From contig JAUWHO010000023.1 of assembly GCA_030605835.1 (NCBI GenBank), positions 265,834 to 329,833 on the forward strand: a stretch of DNA of 64,000 nucleotides. Reading direction: 5' to 3'. Both the position numbers and the translations under genes were made by a program. The DNA comes from Candidatus Zixiibacteriota bacterium (lineage in GTDB: Bacteria > Zixibacteria > MSB-5A5 > DG-27). Shown piece by piece: positions 44,301 through 52,451 of the stretch; the stretch's first letter is position 1, and the number at the start of each line of letters is the position of its first letter. The notes below the pieces were generated by a model. It had not been told where the DNA came from. It made no database searches and saw nothing but the letters and a program-made list of their open reading frames with translations.

Positions 44301-44786
44301 TTAATTCATCATGCCCGGAACCTCGTACACCGGCTTAGGTTGTTCGAACCTCTCCGGGTCTGCGGAGCCGGCATGCGGGGATGAAGACAAACTGCCCTGC
44401 ATCAGTCCCACAGACTCTTGAATGAGCAGCTCGTTGGCTGCACGCGCCTGTTCAATCTTTGAGCATAGGCCTAAGAGCGTCTCATACAGCTCTCTCAACT
44501 TCGTCGATTGGGAAACCTCCACCAGCAGAGAGACCTTTGGCAGCTCACCATCCTGATGGTCCAGTTTCAGCTTCTCCGCCAGAGAGGAGGTGACCTCTTG
44601 CCGTCTCTTCTCTAAAAGATCGAGCCTCAGCGAAACCTCTTCCTGCAGGGCGACCGACCTCTCGAAGGAGTCAAAGTCCCCGGCAGTTAAGACTTCTGCC
44701 TGGTGAGTGAGAAAACCCAGGAACTGCTGGAATTCCCTGACCTCCTCACTGACAATCTCGATGAGGGTTTTGATCTTTTCCTTCAC
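44301..44786 (-). CDS. flgN: FlgN-family flagellar chaperone
   Basis: 161 residues from the GTG at 44786, preferred because GGAGGA lies six to seven bases upstream; a longer TTG start (44819) lacks one. A helical protein with the FlgN pattern: LIEIVSEEVREFQQFLGFLTHQAEVLTAGDFDSF, then the helical hairpin DLLEKRRQEVTSSLAEKL, and a Pro-rich C-terminal tail (QPKPVYEVPGMMN). FlgN binds FlgK and FlgL for export. In this genome the usual flgK and flgL genes are not between it and csrA. Confidence 0.7.
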   Translation of the reverse strand: MKEKIKTLIEIVSEEVREFQQFLGFLTHQAEVLTAGDFDSFERSVALQEEVSLRLDLLEKRRQEVTSSLAEKLKLDHQDGELPKVSLLVEVSQSTKLRELYETLLGLCSKIEQARAANELLIQESVGLMQGSLSSSPHAGSADPERFEQPKPVYEVPGMMN

Positions 44787-44953
44787 CCGGTCTCCTCCAG
44801 AAAAATAATCGACATCCAATTTGAAACCTTTAGCCTCAGATAGGGAAGTCCCCAGCCCGCCAAGGTTAAGAGATCCTTCAAACCTGGGGCCTCGCGGAAC
44901 TGCAGGCGGTAACCCCGCAAACAGAAAACTGATGGTTACAGCAGAAGTTGAGA

Positions 44954-45385
44954 CTATATCACCGGATCTGTCTCTGCCTCAACCGACCTGTCATCCCTCT
45001 CTTGGAGGTGTGACAGAACCCGCCAGTAGGCCTTCTCCACCGCGGAGCTGAGCTCCCTGCTCTTGAACGGTTTGGTAATGTATTCTTCTGCGCCGGAGAG
45101 CAGGACTTCTCTCGCGCTGTAAGTATCTGCGTAACCGGTCATCATTACCACCCCGGTCCGGGGATAATCTTGCTTAACCCTTTGCAGAAGCTCAAGTCCG
45201 TTTCTCTCTGGCATCTTTATATCCGAGATGACCAGCTGGAACTCCTTTTGAGATAAAGCCTCTAATGCCTCCTCCACTGAGGCCGCAAGCTTCACCTTGT
45301 AGTCCTGCTGACCCAAAATCTTGTGGATGAGGTTGCGCATCAAGCTCTCGTCATCGACTACCAGTATGTTTATCTCCTCTGTCAT
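44954..45385 (-). CDS. CheY-like response regulator (single receiver domain)
   Basis: 143 residues from the ATG at 45385 (GGGAGG upstream). Receiver domain: LVVDDE, phospho-Asp in LVISDIKMPERNGLELL (about residue 53), MMTGYAD and ITKPFK with the Thr/Lys switch. A short C-terminal extension (SHLQERDDRSVEAE) follows. No output domain. Transcribed toward flgN-csrA-fliW and preceded by a sigma-28-type promoter, so it is likely part of the flagellar control run. Confidence 0.92.
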   Translation of the reverse strand: MTEEINILVVDDESLMRNLIHKILGQQDYKVKLAASVEEALEALSQKEFQLVISDIKMPERNGLELLQRVKQDYPRTGVVMMTGYADTYSAREVLLSGAEEYITKPFKSRELSSAVEKAYWRVLSHLQERDDRSVEAETDPVI

Positions 45386-45498
45386 TCGCACCTCCCTCAG
45401 CGCTGCTTCGAGGCCAGAAAGTTGAAGGCGTCCAAAAATGAGGTTACCCTCCCTGCTGCTTCTGACAGATTCTGACAGGGCAGGGTCCCCAGATAATG

Positions 45499-45526
45499 AT
45501 ATCGGCTGACAATCAAACAGATTTTA
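45499..45526 (-). promoter_or_regulatory. Sigma-28-type (FliA) promoter
   Basis: On the minus strand TAAA (45526-45523), a 16-base gap, then GCCGATAT (45506-45499), against TAAA-N15-GCCGATAA for E. coli FliA. It lies about 115 bases upstream of the response regulator gene start, at the head of the regulator-flgN-csrA-fliW run. Confidence 0.55.
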
Positions 45527-45571
45527 GACAAAAGAGCTTCGGTGAGCTTTCGGGCCTCAATCCAAGGTTCT

Positions 45572-45925
45572 TCACATTTTCAGCAGTTCACGAATGCGGC
45601 CCTTGAGCTCGTCAAGATTCGGAGATTTCACCACGTAAGCATCGGCAAGCCAGGAAGAGAAATCGCCCTTGTAGGTGGAATAGGCGGAGTTGAGAATCAC
45701 CGGGAGGTGGTTGTCCTCTCTTTTGAGACGATCCAAGACCTCCAGCCCGTCCTTCCCAGACAGCTTGATGTCCAGGATCACCAAGTTCACCTCCTGTTTC
45801 CCGGCCACCTCTAAGGCTTCCTCCCCACTTCTGGCCACCACCACCTGGTATCCCTCTTCGCTCAGCTCCTTCTCATACAGCCGAGCTAAGTCCTCCTCAT
45901 CGTCCACTACCAATATGTTCTTCAT
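45572..45925 (-). CDS. CheY-like response regulator (single receiver domain)
   Basis: 117 residues from the ATG at 45925, chosen because AAAGGAG precedes it; an earlier in-frame start (45964) has none. Receiver motifs: MKNILVVDDEEDLARL, phospho-Asp in LVILDIKLSGKDGL, VILNSAYSTY and VVKSPNLDEL. The Thr switch is replaced by Ser (NSAY) but Lys is retained. Single-domain response regulators with this arrangement often act as phosphate sinks or control flagellar motors. Follows the GAF gene by 41 bases. Confidence 0.88.
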   Translation of the reverse strand: MKNILVVDDEEDLARLYEKELSEEGYQVVVARSGEEALEVAGKQEVNLVILDIKLSGKDGLEVLDRLKREDNHLPVILNSAYSTYKGDFSSWLADAYVVKSPNLDELKGRIRELLKM

Positions 45926-45965
45926 CTCTGGCTCCTTTGAACTCCCGGAGAACAGGCGGTACAAC

Positions 45966-46820
45966 TCAAGTTCGCCGGGGGCTCGCCTCCATACGTAAGA
46001 ATAGAGCTCTTCGTCCCCGAACTGGCCCCTGGAGATTTCGGAGCCGGTAGTTGAGGTCTAGAAGCTCGGATATCCCCCGGTCGATCTCTTGGACCCTTCG
46101 CAGGAGCTTGGGGTCTCCACCATCCAGAGCCAAGAGAAGAAACTGAGTGTTTCCGGCCACGGAGGCTAAAGCCTCCGCAGTCCCGCTTTCTATCTCCGAA
46201 AACAGCCGCGAAGCCCCCTCTGAACCGCCGGCCTCCTCCAGTTTGGCCTCAAGCTCGCTTATCTTCTGATTCTGCAGTTCCCTCTCTTTCTCTCTCGCCT
46301 CTAACTTGGTCTGCAGATAAGACCTCTGGATGGCCGAGGCGAGCTGCGAACAGACAACCCGCAAAAGACAGAGATCCGCCTGATCGAAAGCGCCCGCCTC
46401 CTCGTGGCTCATGTTCACGACACCGACTAACTCCCTACCGCAAAAGATGGGGACCGACATGAAGGACTTTATACTCTTATCCGGAAGAGAACGGGAGCGA
46501 CCGGTGCCTCTTATCAAGATGGGGCGACGCTGCTTGGCAACCCAGGCGGAGAAGCCTTCTCCCCGGTTGAATCTGACGAAAGAGATCAAATCTATCTGAT
46601 TCCCCACCCTGGCGTAGTCGGTGAGTTTGCCGGTATCCCGGTCCACCAGAAAAAGGCAGGCGGAACGATAATCGATGAGGCGGTTGATGAGCTTGAGGAT
46701 CTCCTCGAAGCTCTTTCTGTCCCCCGGACATTCCCCGACCGCCACCGCGATCTCCAAAAGGGCTTTCATCAAGACTGATCTTTTTCTCTCTGCCTCTGAC
46801 TTCACTAACTCGGGTGACAT
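45966..46820 (-). CDS. GAF-domain sensor protein with degenerate kinase-like helices
   Basis: 284 residues from ATG, which overlaps the upstream PilZ stop by one base (TGATG). Residues about 25-170 form a GAF domain (SFEEILKLINRLIDYRSACLFLV, then KSFMSVPIFCGRELVGVVNMSHEE). A coiled coil follows (KLEAREKERELQNQKISELEAKLEEA), then a segment resembling a histidine-kinase dimerisation region (LASVAGNTQFLLLALDGGDPKL, then RVQEIDRGISELLDL) but without the phosphoacceptor His and without an ATPase domain. Probably a sensor or scaffold rather than a kinase. Part of the PilZ-GAF-regulator run. Confidence 0.8.
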   Translation of the reverse strand: MSPELVKSEAERKRSVLMKALLEIAVAVGECPGDRKSFEEILKLINRLIDYRSACLFLVDRDTGKLTDYARVGNQIDLISFVRFNRGEGFSAWVAKQRRPILIRGTGRSRSLPDKSIKSFMSVPIFCGRELVGVVNMSHEEAGAFDQADLCLLRVVCSQLASAIQRSYLQTKLEAREKERELQNQKISELEAKLEEAGGSEGASRLFSEIESGTAEALASVAGNTQFLLLALDGGDPKLLRRVQEIDRGISELLDLNYRLRNLQGPVRGRRALFLRMEASPRRT

Positions 46821-47578
46821 CAAAATGCCTCGACCTTTAGGGTTTGACGCTTTTGCGACCGCAGAAGCGCAGCTGTAAGGCGCTTCATTTCCTGACCGAA
46901 ATCGGATATCCCCGCGGGGCTCAAAATGGAAAGCTGTTCCGACAGCTTCGGATGCAAATCCGACTGCCTGCAGAATTGTATCCCCACCAGACGATCACCC
47001 TCGGGATCCTTCTCTACCCTTTTCACCTTCCCCAACAGATTCCGAAGTTGACCGCTGGAGTTCAGATTCAAATTCAGAAGCAGAAGCTCTCCAGCTTTGA
47101 ACCGTCGGGAGGTCTCAAGAAGCACCCCCCCTTCGGAGAGATTCAGAAGCTGCCCGGTACCTGACCTCCCCAAAGAAGCTTTCCCCTCTTTGCCTCTGGA
47201 GAAGAGAATCTTGCGAAAAGTTATCTCGGAGTCCACCTGAAGCCGAACGAACTTTCGACGGGAGAGTGTGTATCTTTGAGGGAAAGGGAGGGAGTACAAC
47301 TTCTCCCCCTCGGAGGAGAGCTCCTTTAAGACCGAGGTGAAGACGATCTCGTAATTCTCCCCCAGGAGGCTGACCTTGACCTTTTCCCCTTCTGTTGAGA
47401 CCATGTCCCCTCGGGGCGAGACTGGAGGTTCGATGATCAATCCCGAGGTTAAGACCCCCCGAACGCGACTCTGGAAGCCAGGGTTTTTCTCTTCGGAAGC
47501 GGGAACAATGAATAGGGGGTCTGACACTCTTATGCGCTGGGGCAGGTCATTTCCGTTTTGAGTGATGGCGGAATTCAT
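46820..47578 (-). CDS. PilZ-domain (YcgR-like) c-di-GMP effector
   Basis: 252 residues. An N-terminal YcgR-like region (FQSRVRGVLTSGLIIEPPVSP, with a typical 'vR.v...gl.i..P' pattern) is followed by a PilZ domain with the RRKFVRLQV segment (RxxxR c-di-GMP motif) and NLSEGGVLLE ((D/N)xSxxG). Such proteins slow flagellar motors or control motility in response to c-di-GMP. The stop overlaps the GAF gene. A weak sigma-28-like site lies upstream. Confidence 0.85.
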   Translation of the reverse strand: MNSAITQNGNDLPQRIRVSDPLFIVPASEEKNPGFQSRVRGVLTSGLIIEPPVSPRGDMVSTEGEKVKVSLLGENYEIVFTSVLKELSSEGEKLYSLPFPQRYTLSRRKFVRLQVDSEITFRKILFSRGKEGKASLGRSGTGQLLNLSEGGVLLETSRRFKAGELLLLNLNLNSSGQLRNLLGKVKRVEKDPEGDRLVGIQFCRQSDLHPKLSEQLSILSPAGISDFGQEMKRLTAALLRSQKRQTLKVEAF

Positions 47579-47671
47579 GATTTCAAGGACTTATCGCCGC
47601 AGGCGCTAATCCTTCTCCTTCACGGCTTGAGAGGTTTTGCTCGATTTCTCAATCTCTATGTCTCAATACGA

Positions 47672-47699
47672 TTTTCGGCAAAACTCAAGGATTTCTGTA
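47672..47699 (-). promoter_or_regulatory. Weak sigma-28-like site
   Basis: TACA (47699-47696), 16-base gap, GCCGAAAA (47679-47672) upstream of the PilZ gene. Two mismatches against TAAA/GCCGATAA; uncertain. Confidence 0.2.
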
Positions 47700-47717
47700 G
47701 TTGTTGATTCCGGGGGC

Positions 47718-48473
47718 TCAGTCCGCGAATCTGTCTTTTATCATGGCGCGCAGTCGCCAGACCGCCTTGGTGTGAATCTGTGACACTCGAGATTCCGAGA
47801 TCTGCATTATCTCGCCAATCTCTTTTAGCGTCAGCTCTTCGAAGTAATAGAGCGCCACAACCAACCTCTCCTGTTCGGAGAGAAAGCTGATGGCCTCCGA
47901 GAGGTAGCGTTTGAGTTCATTTTCCTCAATTTCAGCGAAGATATTATCGTTGGGGTTCTCTATCGTCTCGACTCTCGGCACCTGGCGGTTCTCGTCCTCC
48001 CCGCTTATCAGCTCATCCAACGACATAACCGCCCCGAAGGAGATATCCCCGATAGTCTGGAAGAGCTCTCCAGAGCTTAATGATAGCTCCTGGGCCAACT
48101 CTTGGTTGTTGGGGGGACGCCCGAACCTGTTTTCCAGCTTGACGGTGGCCTTTTCAACCTCCCGGGACTTCGCCCTGGTAGAGCGAGGCACCCAGTCCAG
48201 CGCTCTTAACTCGTCTAAGATCGCCCCCCGGATCCGGGGAACAGCATAGGTCTCGAACTTCACCCCGCGCCCAGGATCGAAGTTGCTCAAGGCCTCTATC
48301 AGTCCGATCACGCCGGTGCTGACCAGATCGGATAGCTCCACCGAGCGGGGGAAACCCAACGCCATTCTTCCGGCGACATTCTTAACCAGGGGCAGATAGC
48401 TCTCCAGAATTTGCTCTCTGATTTCCGGCTCATTTTTCTCCCGATACCTCTTCCAGACAAGCTCCGTTGCCAT
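47718..48473 (-). CDS. fliA: RNA polymerase sigma factor FliA (sigma-28)
   Basis: 251 residues with the FliA/WhiG layout: region 2 (SYLPLVKNVAGRMALGFPRSVELSDLVSTG, then FETYAVPRIRGAILDELRALDWVPRS), region 3 (RFGRPPNNQELAQEL) and region 4 (SEQERLVVALYYFEELTLKEIGEIMQISESRVSQIHTKAV). It transcribes late flagellar genes. The start ATG at 48473 follows a GAAGGAG motif. A near-consensus sigma-28 promoter lies 61 bases upstream, so the gene appears to be autoregulated. Confidence 0.96.
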   Translation of the reverse strand: MATELVWKRYREKNEPEIREQILESYLPLVKNVAGRMALGFPRSVELSDLVSTGVIGLIEALSNFDPGRGVKFETYAVPRIRGAILDELRALDWVPRSTRAKSREVEKATVKLENRFGRPPNNQELAQELSLSSGELFQTIGDISFGAVMSLDELISGEDENRQVPRVETIENPNDNIFAEIEENELKRYLSEAISFLSEQERLVVALYYFEELTLKEIGEIMQISESRVSQIHTKAVWRLRAMIKDRFAD

Positions 48474-48533
48474 AAAACTTCTCTCCTTCGAAGGTTTATG
48501 ATGAGGACAAAAATGGACTCACAGGTGTATCGA

Positions 48534-48560
48534 TTATCGACACCTCAACAATCAACTTTA
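48534..48560 (-). promoter_or_regulatory. Sigma-28 (FliA) promoter upstream of fliA
   Basis: On the minus strand TAAAGTTG (48560-48553), 11-base spacer, GTCGATAA (48541-48534): 7/8 and 7/8 matches to TAAAGTTT-N11-GCCGATAA with consensus spacing. It also overlaps an imperfect inverted repeat AGGTGT...ACACCT (48519-48541). Confidence 0.7.
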
Positions 48561-49154
48561 GCTATTCTGTGAGATTCGCAGGAGGTGTTGTTGGCCTCAG
48601 AATCCGGAGGACGAAATGCTGTTCTGAGGCCGTTTTGGGGACTGTGGAGGATTCTATCGGGCTTCGCGGGAGGCTTCCCTGCCTCCCGCTTCAACCAGAG
48701 TGAGGAGGTCGAAATGCCCAGATAGTTGGGAGAAGTCCCGATTCTCCCTACAGCTCCTTGAGTCAGCCCCCCTTGCGGAGGCCCCCCTTTTGTCAAACAG
48801 AACTGTGAGAAGGAAAAACTCTGGTAATGCCCCCCTGAAAAAGACGTCCCAGTTTTAGGTCTCAAAAAATCCATCTCAAAGTCCGCTCAACTAATGCGCA
48901 AAGTCCATACCGTTACGGATCTTAATTTGGGACCCTTCATGTGCCTTCTCCCTGCAGGTCAACTACAACATCTAGCGCCAATCCGATGTGAGTTATTCCC
49001 GCCCCATAGAAAAGAGGTAATTTTTTCCGGTTCAGAGGGGAAATTCTTTCGGCCTGACAGCCTCGGTCCCAGCTAATGGCCATCTCGGAGCTCAAAAGAG
49101 GTTGCGATTTTCTCGGCGGGGTGTATTTTAGTCAGACCGAAGAGCAAGAAGCGT
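48561..49154. other. Intergenic region
   Basis: About 590 bases upstream of fliA and before the phosphoesterase. Holds a hairpin (GCGGGAGGC / GCCTCCCGC, 48666-48689) with no U tract and a CCCCCCTGAAAAAGAC motif (48827-48842) repeated near 53594. No gene supported. Confidence 0.45.
48666..48689. repeat. Hairpin palindrome
   Basis: GCGGGAGGC, loop TTCCCT, GCCTCCCGC; 9-base-pair perfect stem without U tract. Confidence 0.6.
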
Positions 49155-49883
49155 ATGAGAATCGCCTTTTTTTCCGACGTTCACTCCAACTTAGAGGCCC
49201 TGCAGGCGGTCTTGGACGACGCCAAGGAGCACAAAGTGGAGAAGTTCCATTTCCTGGGTGATGCTGTCGGTTACGGACCTGATCCCAATGAGTGTGTGAA
49301 AATCGTCTGTGACCTCTCCGAGATCTGCCTGTATGGAAATCACGATTACGCCGCCTTAGGGCTTATGGACATCTCCTATTTCAACCCTTACGCCGCCGAG
49401 GCCATCCGCTGGACGCAGAGCAATCTCTCCACCGAAAGCAAAGAGCTTTTCAAAGATTTCAAGATGACGGCGAAGGTGGACGACATCTTCCTGGTTCACG
49501 GTACCCCCGGCAACCCGGAGGAGTGGGACTACCTCCTCGACTTAGCCGATGCCGAATACAACTTCCCGGCGTTCGAGGAGAAGGTTTGCTTAGTGGGGCA
49601 CAGCCACGTCCCGGTAGTTTTCAAAAAGAAGGGTGAGGAAAGAGCTCTTTTAAGCCGGGAGGTGGAAGTCTTCTTGGAGGACGATTGGCGCTATATTATA
49701 AATATCGGGAGCGTTGGGCAACCGCGAGACAACGACCCCAGAGCCTCCTACCTGATTTACGACCAGCCCGAAAAGCACCTCTTCCTGAAAAGAGTGGAAT
49801 ACGATTTTACGGTCACCCAGAAAAAAATGGCAGAGCTCGGACTGCCGAAATATCTGTACGACCGATTAGCAGTCGGGCGCTGA
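49155..49883 (+). CDS. YfcE/MPE-type metallophosphoesterase
   Basis: 242 residues, calcineurin-like fold with metal motifs FFSDVHSNLEALQ (Asp/His), HFLGDAVGYGPDPNECV (Asp), LYGNHDYAAL (Asn/His), VHGTPGNPEEWD and CLVGHSHVPV (His/His). Matches the small UPF0025/YfcE group with broad phosphodiesterase activity. C-terminal strand region ends normally. Monocistronic on the plus strand, opposite to fliA. Confidence 0.92.
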   Translation: MRIAFFSDVHSNLEALQAVLDDAKEHKVEKFHFLGDAVGYGPDPNECVKIVCDLSEICLYGNHDYAALGLMDISYFNPYAAEAIRWTQSNLSTESKELFKDFKMTAKVDDIFLVHGTPGNPEEWDYLLDLADAEYNFPAFEEKVCLVGHSHVPVVFKKKGEERALLSREVEVFLEDDWRYIINIGSVGQPRDNDPRASYLIYDQPEKHLFLKRVEYDFTVTQKKMAELGLPKYLYDRLAVGR

Positions 49884-49892
49884 GATTCTCTA

Positions 49893-49923
49893 TCAAAAAG
49901 GGCGGTGATGAATTCACCGCCCT
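49893..49923 (-). terminator. Intrinsic terminator of the beta-helix gene
   Basis: Read on the minus strand: AGGGCGGTGA / TCACCGCCCT perfect stem (49899-49908 with 49914-49923, loop TGAAT) followed by TTTTTGATAG. Located about 60 bases after the stop of the minus-strand gene at 49985. Confidence 0.7.
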
Positions 49924-49984
49924 ACGTTGCGTAACAATCAAGTATCTGCTTAATCTGCTTGCCCGCCTGAGGCGGCTGTGAATC

Positions 49985-51847
49985 CTACTTCACCAGCATC
50001 ATCCTCCGGGTATTGGTGTAATCTCCTGCGGTGAGCTTGTAGAAGTAGAGACCGGAGGAGACCTCCGAGGCATCCCAGCTGACAGATCTATATCCAGCCT
50101 CCTGTGTTTCATCAACCAGAGTCGCCACTGTTCGACCGAGCAGGTTGTAAATCTCCAATCTAACGTGACTTGTGACTGGCAACTGATAGTTAATGGCTGC
50201 GGTAGCGTTGAAGGGGTTGGGATAGTTCTGGCTCAAGGCGTAGTGTGTTGGCAGGCCACTTCCTGTTGAGACGAAATCGTCATCGAACCAGCCCTTGAGG
50301 GTGCGCCAGTTGTCTATCTGGCTAGAGGCCTGAGCAGGTTCCTCTTTTGAGAAATAGAAACAGCTGGAGTCGATGATTGAGGAACCAAAGTCCCCGATGT
50401 AAGTCACGAAGGAGTAATCTCCACCAGGCGCAAAATCTGGAACGTGTTCGCTGAGATCAGCTCTCACAATGCTATCTCCTGGAGGGATGGTGATGTCGTT
50501 GTAGCGCCAGAGGCGGTGAGGTTGGCTCAGGCCGGGCACAAAGGCGCAAGCCCAGATATCGACAGTAAGCTCCCCACGGGAGAGATTGAGAACACCACCG
50601 TCATAGGTCAGGTCACCTCCTTGTGGGGGAATGACGATAGGCTCATCATGAGGATAAACCTCAACGATTCCCAGAACCGCCTGGTTGAAGTAGAAGGCGC
50701 CCATGTCGGAGCGGGTACCGTCGGGGTCGAGAGGCGAGTTAGGATCTCCGGCATCGATGCAGGGGGAGTGCCACCTGAGATGGAAATCTTCGTTGTATGG
50801 CCCCGCAAAAATCGGGTCGGCGTCGATACATCCTACCCCTTCCCAGCCGCCCTGGACATCACAGTAGGTGACGGTCGGATTTGGGTAGTCGAAGTAAATC
50901 TCCGGACCGAACGGTGCCGAATCTCCCCACAGCACGGTATTCGTGATCGTGACGGCGGAGCTGTTGCAGGCAATGCCCCCACCGTACCAAAGGGCAGTGT
51001 TGCCGCTGATGGTATTATTGCTCATGTTTACGGTAGAATACCAGATGTCAACGCCACCTCCGTACATGCCAGCCTCATTCCCGCTGATGGTGCAGTTTGT
51101 GATGGTTGCGCTGGAGTACTCGATTTCGATGCCGCCGCCAAGCATGTCGGTCGTATTTCCGACAACGGTGCAATGCTCGATGGTTGCGCTAGCTTCCAAG
51201 AGTGCTATCCCTCCGCCGGCATAGAAGCCACCAGTGTTCTCGGATACAGTGCAGTAACTGATCTTTGCGTTGGCGCCGTATCCGACGCCAACTCCGCCGC
51301 TGGCGCTGTCTGCCGAATTCTGGGTGATAAGACAGTGTTCGAGGATTGGACTGGAGTCCCAGCCAAGTGAGAGTCCGCCGTTCCAGTATTCAGCCCAGTT
51401 CCATCTAATGGTACAGTGGCTGATGGTCGGACTCGAATTCTCGCAATGGATCCCTCCACCGAACCAGTCGGGGTCAGGTCCTCTCGCCCGGCCATACTGG
51501 ATGATGCAGTAGGACAAGTGGCTGTTATCTTGCGCATTGCTGAACCGGATGCCGTGCCAACCCTCGGTGATGTCGGCAGCGGTGAAGAGAACCGAATCGC
51601 TTTCCGTACCGATTGCTTCCAGATACCCGTTCACGATAAGCTTGTAGTGCCCCTGAAAGATCACTTCCACCCCTTCGTGGATGTTCAGGGTAGAATCAAC
51701 GGGCACGTTGATCTCGCCGTTGACGTTGTAAGGATTCCCGGAGGAGTACCAGTCTCCTGATACTGGACCGGGACCGATTTCGGTCGCATTGGTAGTCAGC
51801 GGAAACACTAAGACCGCCACTGCCAGGATTGTGATCAAGTAACGCAT
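49985..51847 (-). CDS. Secreted right-handed beta-helix protein with C-terminal sorting domain
   Basis: 620 residues. Signal peptide (MRYLITILAVAVLVFPLTTNATE). Residues about 70-360 are parallel beta-helix repeats (CIIQYGRARGPDPDWFGGGI, CTIRWNWAEYWNGGLSLGWDS, CTVSENTGGFYAGGGI, CTVVGNTTDMLGGGIEI and similar) of the right-handed type found in polysaccharide lyases and adhesins. Then a PPQGG module (about 395-510, PIVIPPQGGDLTY) shared with the M1 peptidase, and a sorting domain from SQNYPNPFNATAAINYQL to MLVK. No catalytic residue can be named, so a binding or structural role is as likely as a lyase. Confidence 0.88.
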   Translation of the reverse strand: MRYLITILAVAVLVFPLTTNATEIGPGPVSGDWYSSGNPYNVNGEINVPVDSTLNIHEGVEVIFQGHYKLIVNGYLEAIGTESDSVLFTAADITEGWHGIRFSNAQDNSHLSYCIIQYGRARGPDPDWFGGGIHCENSSPTISHCTIRWNWAEYWNGGLSLGWDSSPILEHCLITQNSADSASGGVGVGYGANAKISYCTVSENTGGFYAGGGIALLEASATIEHCTVVGNTTDMLGGGIEIEYSSATITNCTISGNEAGMYGGGVDIWYSTVNMSNNTISGNTALWYGGGIACNSSAVTITNTVLWGDSAPFGPEIYFDYPNPTVTYCDVQGGWEGVGCIDADPIFAGPYNEDFHLRWHSPCIDAGDPNSPLDPDGTRSDMGAFYFNQAVLGIVEVYPHDEPIVIPPQGGDLTYDGGVLNLSRGELTVDIWACAFVPGLSQPHRLWRYNDITIPPGDSIVRADLSEHVPDFAPGGDYSFVTYIGDFGSSIIDSSCFYFSKEEPAQASSQIDNWRTLKGWFDDDFVSTGSGLPTHYALSQNYPNPFNATAAINYQLPVTSHVRLEIYNLLGRTVATLVDETQEAGYRSVSWDASEVSSGLYFYKLTAGDYTNTRRMMLVK

Positions 51848-51951
51848 GATTTTTCTCCTTCAAGGTTGAAGGTTCAAAGCGAAGATTAGTGGCCAGATTA
51901 AGGAACCATACTCTCCCTCCTTACACCCCTCTGATGACCTATGCAATCTTC

Positions 51952-52046
51952 TCACTTCACCAGCATCATCCTCCTGGTGTCGCTGAAGTCTCCGGCGGTC
52001 AGTGGAAATGACAGTACGACCGCTGTCAGGATTGCAGGTAGAGTTC
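51952..52046 (-). pseudogene. Collapsed sorting-domain gene (signal peptide fused to tail)
   Basis: In the frame ending at 51952 the sequence reads AILTAVVLSFPLTAGDF followed by SDTRRMMLVK and a stop: the hydrophobic core of a signal peptide like that of the 620-residue protein, joined directly to the last 15 residues of a sorting domain. An AGGAGG site followed by GTG (about 52048) survives but is out of frame. Nearly all of the gene has been deleted. Confidence 0.6.
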
Positions 52047-52288
52047 ACGTGGGAACCTCCTGAGAGTTAAAGGTCTTCTGTCAAGAAGCGGGCGAAGTCA
52101 GTATCGAATCTTTTCGAATTACCTTAGCAATATACAATTCCTGGCAAGGTCTGTCAAGAAAGAAATCGTCTCTCTCAGTGATGATGCCGTTTATTGGTCA
52201 GTGATGGCACCTGAAACAGAATGGAAAAGGGAGGGGTCAACGGATACAGATCTTCAAGCCCCTCCCTCCGGTTTGTGCGTGTGAAATC
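52047..52288. other. Spacer between decayed genes
   Basis: About 240 bases, AT-rich in part, with an imperfect stem GGGAGGG / CCCTCCC (52230-52266) downstream of the fragment at 52289. No gene. Confidence 0.4.
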
Positions 52289-52400
52289 CTACTTCACCAG
52301 CAACATCCTCTTGGTCTCGGTGGAGTCTTAGGCTGTCAGTTTGTGGAAAGAGAAACCTGAGGGCGCCCTCCAAGCATCCCAAATGACAGGTGTATATAGG
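52289..52400 (-). pseudogene. Decayed sorting-domain fragment with internal stop
   Basis: In one frame the minus strand reads VIWDAWRAPSGFSFHKLTA, a stop, then DSTETKRMLLVK and a final stop, matching the VSWDASEVSSGLYFYKLTAG...TRRMMLVK end of the sorting domains but with a TAA in the middle. The rest of the gene is absent. Confidence 0.6.
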
Positions 52401-52451
52401 GCCAGCTGCCTATGGCAGCTTTGAAGATGCTCTTGAACGGCCATGATACTA

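Noticed and set aside
50444-51370. 308-codon plus-strand frame opposite the beta-helix gene
   Set aside because: Antisense shadow of a repetitive gene; no start signals.
52030-52045. TTCACGTGGGAAC near 52035 as a third parS
   Set aside because: The palindrome is broken in the right half; three mismatches.
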